From contig NZ_DASVTO010000052.1 of the NCBI RefSeq assembly GCF_036387535.1, forward strand, positions 1-8,858: a stretch of DNA of 8,858 nucleotides, written 5' to 3'. The notes below the pieces were generated by a model. That model was not told where the DNA came from. It saw only the letters and a program-made list of their open reading frames with translations, and did no database searches. Position 1 is the stretch's first letter. Every line of letters starts with the position of its first letter. A program made the translations under genes and the position numbers. Origin of the DNA: Sphingomonas_R sp036387535 (lineage in GTDB: Bacteria; Pseudomonadota; Alphaproteobacteria; Sphingomonadales; Sphingomonadaceae). This document shows, one piece after another, positions 6,618 through 8,858 of this stretch.

Positions 6618-6671
6618 TAGCCACCGATCGGCGGGAGATCAGCAGCTGGTTTCGCTGCCACCTGGTGGCTA
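6618..6671. terminator. Possible bidirectional terminator between convergent genes
   Basis: The 8-base inverted repeat TAGCCACC (6618-6625) and GGTGGCTA (6664-6671) spans the whole gap between the convergent genes. Inside it lies a second small hairpin, GCAGC-tggtttc-GCTGC (6642-6658). The right arm includes the stop codon of the minus-strand gene. There is no T-run on either side, so it is not a standard intrinsic terminator, but position and symmetry suit a shared transcript end. Confidence 0.35.
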
Positions 6672-7232
6672 GCTGACGAACATCGCTTCCACGATCGCCT
6701 GCATCAGCACACTCCGGGGCACGGGAACGCTGACGGTGGTGTAGCCCTGATTCTGCGCTCGTCGCTGTCCGTATAGGCCGATCCACTGCCGCCCATGCTG
6801 ACGCCAAGCACGCTGTAGCGCGGGCACAGGAAGCAACACACAGGTCGCGGCCGGCGCGTGGGCGTAGGCGATGAAGTCGGCGGCAAGCGGTTTCTGCACC
6901 CATCCGGGCCGGCGCAGCCCCTCGTTCGACCAGCGCTCCAGCAGCACGTCGGGCCAGTCCTCGGTCCTGATCTTCTCGTCCACCGTGTAGGTGCGCCCGC
7001 AGGCGAGCGTCAGCAGCCGGTCAATGCCGCCGCGCTGCGCCCATCCGTCATGCTCGACCGCCACTGCCGACATCAGCGTCGGGAAGGCGCGTCGATAGAT
7101 CGGGATCCACCAATCGTTGCCATACTGCGCGGCAAGCGAGTGGCTTTCCTCGAATCGATGGACGCGCGCGGGAGAACCGCGACCGCCTCGGTGTGCCGGA
7201 GTGCGGAGGGCGGGACGCAGTCCTGCCGGCAT
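6669..7232 (-). CDS. Hypothetical protein with possible PD-(D/E)xK nuclease motif
   Basis: A 187-residue soluble protein, last gene of the minus-strand operon. Counting from ATG 7232, it has DWWIPIYRRAFP (40-51), GGIDRLLTL (68-76) and, after a short turn, RTYTVDEKIR (80-89). The pattern D71...D85-E-K87, with strands on both sides, fits a PD-(D/E)xK nuclease core. KPLAADFIAYAHA (114-126) and CVLLPVPALQRAW (131-143) follow and look like the later core strand and helix. This is inference from a motif, not a family match. The start is a problem. ATG 7232 has no ribosome-binding site. A GGAGG at 7275-7279 is ideally placed for an in-frame ACG at 7266-7268, 12 codons earlier, where an ATG would be expected. 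ATG 7307 and ATG 7340 would overlap the upstream gene heavily. Confidence 0.7.
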   Translation of the reverse strand: MPAGLRPALRTPAHRGGRGSPARVHRFEESHSLAAQYGNDWWIPIYRRAFPTLMSAVAVEHDGWAQRGGIDRLLTLACGRTYTVDEKIRTEDWPDVLLERWSNEGLRRPGWVQKPLAADFIAYAHAPAATCVLLPVPALQRAWRQHGRQWIGLYGQRRAQNQGYTTVSVPVPRSVLMQAIVEAMFVS

Positions 7233-7260
7233 AGGCGGCGGCGACGGCCAGATGAGCGCG

Positions 7261-7536
7261 TTAGTCGTATGCTTCCTCCTTCTCGTGGTCGTGCCCGTCC
7301 TCGTCATCCTCCAGCAGATGTTCGAGGTCCGGGTCTCCATCGATTTCGTCGATGCGGTTGATCATGTGCTCGGTCAGGCGGGCTAGCTCAGCGCGCGGCA
7401 GGGACGGGATGGCCGCAAACATCGCGCGCATACCGACCAAGTCGCTGGGCCCGCTCCACTGCCGACGGCGGGTCCGGCGCCATCGAGGGCGTCGGCGCGG
7501 TGCGGCGGCGGGAGTGGTGAAGGCGTGACCCATCAT
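7261..7536 (-). CDS. Small hypothetical protein with basic N-terminus and acidic C-terminus
   Basis: A 91-residue protein with strongly polarised charge. Residues 13-26 are nearly all Arg (RRRPRW, RRTRRR), while residues 64-90 are dominated by Asp and Glu (IDEIDGDPDLEHLLEDDED). Between them is a probable helix, LPRAELARLTEHMINRIDEI (46-65), ahead of the DGDPDLE block. I recall this helix plus DGDPDLE pattern from small accessory-region proteins of sphingomonads, with no known function. The basic part could bind nucleic acid. The start is well supported: ATG 7536 overlaps the upstream stop (ATGA), with GGAGG 4 bases before it. The next ATG (7533) is one codon later. Confidence 0.75.
   Translation of the reverse strand: MMGHAFTTPAAAPRRRPRWRRTRRRQWSGPSDLVGMRAMFAAIPSLPRAELARLTEHMINRIDEIDGDPDLEHLLEDDEDGHDHEKEEAYD
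7275..7279 (-). promoter_or_regulatory. GGAGG ribosome-binding site without a standard start codon
   Basis: Read on the minus strand, GGAGG is followed after 6 bases by ACG (7268-7266), in frame with the nuclease-like gene. The same sequence sits 4-9 bases before each of the other four start codons in this operon. It therefore points to the intended start of the last gene, or to a start codon changed by mutation. Confidence 0.45.
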
Positions 7537-7763
7537 GCTGCCTCCCCCATCTGCCGGCGCTCGATCGCGGTCTTGATCGCCTCCTGCCGTTCGGGCCGAC
7601 CGATGATCTGGGACATGACGCTGGTGAGCACCTCGCCATCGCAGTCGTCGACCAGGAACGCGAGCTTGCGGCCGGACATCAGCGCATAGCCGCCGCCAAT
7701 CTGAGCGAGGTCGGAGAGCCATGCCACTGGATTAAAGCTGGCGGGTTCGGGTGCGGCGCTCAT
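7533..7763 (-). CDS. Small hypothetical protein
   Basis: A 76-residue protein I do not recognise. Residues 13-40 (VAWLSDLAQIGGGYALMSG, then RKLAFLVDDCDG) read as helix, glycine turn and strand; residues 43-75 look helical (EVLTSVMSQIIG, then RQEAIKTAIERRQ). There is no signal peptide or clear membrane segment. It starts at ATG 7763 one base after the upstream stop (TGA-c-ATG), with GGAGG 9 bases before the ATG. Its stop overlaps the start of the next gene. The tight coupling on both sides argues that it is a real gene despite its size. Confidence 0.72.
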   Translation of the reverse strand: MSAAPEPASFNPVAWLSDLAQIGGGYALMSGRKLAFLVDDCDGEVLTSVMSQIIGRPERQEAIKTAIERRQMGEAA

Positions 7764-7764
7764 G

Positions 7765-8208
7765 TCACCGGCCCTCCTTCAGGAAGGGGCCGCCCGGATT
7801 CCGAAAGGCGTGGATCAGCTGATCGAGATCGAGTGGCCAATGGTCGGCTGCAACGTGTCCCGCAGCCCGGCAATAGGCATCATGGGCGGGTCCAGTGTCG
7901 TCCTCGGCTTGCCCGGCGAAGCCGTTCCATTGATCAATGGCACCACACAACCCCTGCGCAAACGCATGAGGGATGATGGTGGCAATCTTGTCGTCATTCC
8001 GTGCGGTCGTCACCGGCCGACTGTTGCGGTCGAAGTTGTGCGCGTGCTGCACCATCCTTTTCGCGGCATCGACTTCCAGGAAGGCCCCAGCCAGCTCCTC
8101 GACATCGACCCACGGGAAGTCAGGCTCCGTGTGCGGCGGAGAGAAGAACGAGACCGGCCGGCCGTTGATGTCGGCTCTCGTGAGAAAACGGGGAACTGCG
8201 TGCGTCAT
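7765..8208 (-). CDS. Hypothetical protein, possibly phage/antirepressor-like
   Basis: A 147-residue soluble protein. The N-terminal half has a recognisable architecture: ADINGRPVSFF (12-22), then PDFPWVDVEELAGAFL (29-44), a basic helix AKRMVQHAH (49-57) and a strand KIATIIPHAFAQGLCGAID (74-92). The NG..V.FF....PDFPWV...DL pattern followed by a short positively charged helix recalls phage-type antirepressor N-terminal regions (BRO-N-like). I hold this only as a loose structural analogy. The C-terminal part (95-147) is probably helical, rich in His, Asp and aromatic residues. ATG 8208 comes one base after the upstream stop (TGA-c-ATG), with GGAGG 9 bases before it. Function unknown. Confidence 0.73.
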   Translation of the reverse strand: MTHAVPRFLTRADINGRPVSFFSPPHTEPDFPWVDVEELAGAFLEVDAAKRMVQHAHNFDRNSRPVTTARNDDKIATIIPHAFAQGLCGAIDQWNGFAGQAEDDTGPAHDAYCRAAGHVAADHWPLDLDQLIHAFRNPGGPFLKEGR

Positions 8209-8209
8209 G

Positions 8210-8458
8210 TCAGCGGTCCTCCGTTCTGGCGGAGGCGAGCTTGTCCATCTCATCCACCTTGGACTGTATGCGTCGGAGGTGATCCTCCAGCATGGCGAGC
8301 AGCCACAGGGCGTGGTTGTGCTCGTCCTGCGCCTGCTTCTCGGCGGGAAGGTTCCGAAACATCTCGGCGGCGGCGATGACGTGGACCGTGGCGAGGGCAC
8401 AGGAGACGCCCTCCTGCAGTAGCGACTCGCGGACGACGTGCTGGTTGCTGTCAGGCAT
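8210..8458 (-). CDS. Small helical hypothetical protein
   Basis: An 82-residue protein, almost certainly all-helical. It has a long N-terminal helix (HVVRESLLQEGVSCALATVH, 7-26), a break at NLPAEK (36-41) and a second amphipathic helix (NHALWLLAMLEDHLRRIQSK, 48-67) that continues to the charged end. The second helix has hydrophobic residues at heptad-like spacing and could mediate a coiled-coil contact. No known family is recognised. The start ATG 8458 follows the upstream stop by three bases (TGA-gac-ATG), with GGAGG 8 bases upstream. Its stop is one base before the next start. Confidence 0.7.
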   Translation of the reverse strand: MPDSNQHVVRESLLQEGVSCALATVHVIAAAEMFRNLPAEKQAQDEHNHALWLLAMLEDHLRRIQSKVDEMDKLASARTEDR

Positions 8459-8461
8459 GTC

Positions 8462-8851
8462 TCAGTCCTCCAGTTCGACTGAGCGGAAGCGGCGGCGGTT
8501 CCAGACCCGCATCGTTCCCCGCTTGAACTGATCCCCGATCTGCTCGTGGTCGGCCTTCACCTCGGTCGCCATGAAGTCGAACAGCGTATCGATGGCGACG
8601 ATGAGCGCGGCCCGTTCGTAGGGCGGCTCCTTCCCAGGCGTGTAGAGGTCGTGCGCAAGGTAGATGTGGTATTGCAGGATCAGCGCATCGGCCCACGTGG
8701 TCGGCACCTGGTAGAGCAGAGCGGTGCGAAGCGCGTCCGTCTCCGCCTCGGACATCGTCATTGCCTCGTCGTATCGGGCAGCCCTGAACTTGTCGGCCTC
8801 ATCGTCGCCGAGCGCCAGCTTGGCGGTGTCCAGCACATTGTAGGCGATCAT
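8462..8851 (-). CDS. Hypothetical protein, first visible gene of the operon (may be 5' truncated)
   Basis: A 129-residue predicted soluble, largely helical protein I do not recognise. Helices are likely at residues 17-32 (DEADKFRAARYDEA), 34-48 (SEAETDALRTALLYQ), 52-69 and 78-108 (YERAALIVAIDTLFDFMATEV). The C-terminus is basic then acidic (RVWNRRRFR, then SVELED). Only 7 bases precede ATG 8851 in the window. No ribosome-binding site is visible and the frame stays open to the edge, so the true start may lie outside. The operon promoter is also beyond the window. Confidence 0.7.
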   Translation of the reverse strand: MIAYNVLDTAKLALGDDEADKFRAARYDEAMTMSEAETDALRTALLYQVPTTWADALILQYHIYLAHDLYTPGKEPPYERAALIVAIDTLFDFMATEVKADHEQIGDQFKRGTMRVWNRRRFRSVELED

Positions 8852-8858
8852 CGTGGCT

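Noticed and set aside
7117..7386. Plus-strand open frame with a hydrophobic stretch (VVCFLLLVVVPVLVIL)
   Set aside because: The hydrophobic run is simply the antisense reading of the acidic tail of the 7261-7536 gene; it is not a convincing membrane protein.
7762..8379. 205-codon plus-strand open frame opposite the operon
   Set aside because: It runs antisense across several tightly coupled minus-strand genes and has shadow-like composition.
5195..8858. CRISPR array, insertion sequence or integrase in the accessory half
   Set aside because: No regularly spaced repeats, terminal inverted repeats with a transposase, or recombinase motifs were seen.

Overview
The base composition (strongly GC-rich, with G/C at most third codon positions) and the gene content point to an alphaproteobacterium, most likely a sphingomonad (Sphingomonas or a close relative). 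This assignment rests on protein style and gene content as I remember them, not on a search. The window has two different halves that meet at a tRNA gene.

Left half, about 1-5194, looks like core chromosome. It opens inside the 3' end of cysS (cysteinyl-tRNA synthetase). A D-2-hydroxyacid dehydrogenase overlaps cysS by 4 bases, and a small predicted membrane protein follows. A secreted or periplasmic M48-type metalloprotease with a PDZ-like segment converges on these from the minus strand. A 123-base divergent gap then leads to a class II DAHP synthase (first step of the shikimate pathway) with all four expected metal ligands. An AraC-family regulator starts on a GTG that overlaps the synthase stop codon, and a complete tRNA-Glu (anticodon CTC) follows.

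Right half, about 5195-8858, looks accessory. Just after the tRNA is a 174-base stretch with no convincing gene. Next comes a two-gene plus-strand cassette (5369-6615): an unrecognised 165-residue protein, then a 250-residue protein that resembles DUF1828-type proteins. Converging on it is a compact minus-strand operon of six small proteins of unknown function (8851 down to 6669). Neighbouring genes there overlap or are separated by 1-3 bases, except before the last gene, and four junctions carry a GGAGG ribosome-binding site. The last gene carries a possible PD-(D/E)xK nuclease signature. Its expected start codon, at the right distance from a GGAGG, reads ACG instead of ATG.

The tRNA-proximal location and the run of unrecognised genes suggest an integrated element or genomic island using tRNA-Glu as its boundary. 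No integrase, transposase, CRISPR array or duplicate attachment site is visible in the window, so this remains an inference. The most interesting targets are the 5369-6615 cassette and the six-gene operon with its nuclease-like end gene.
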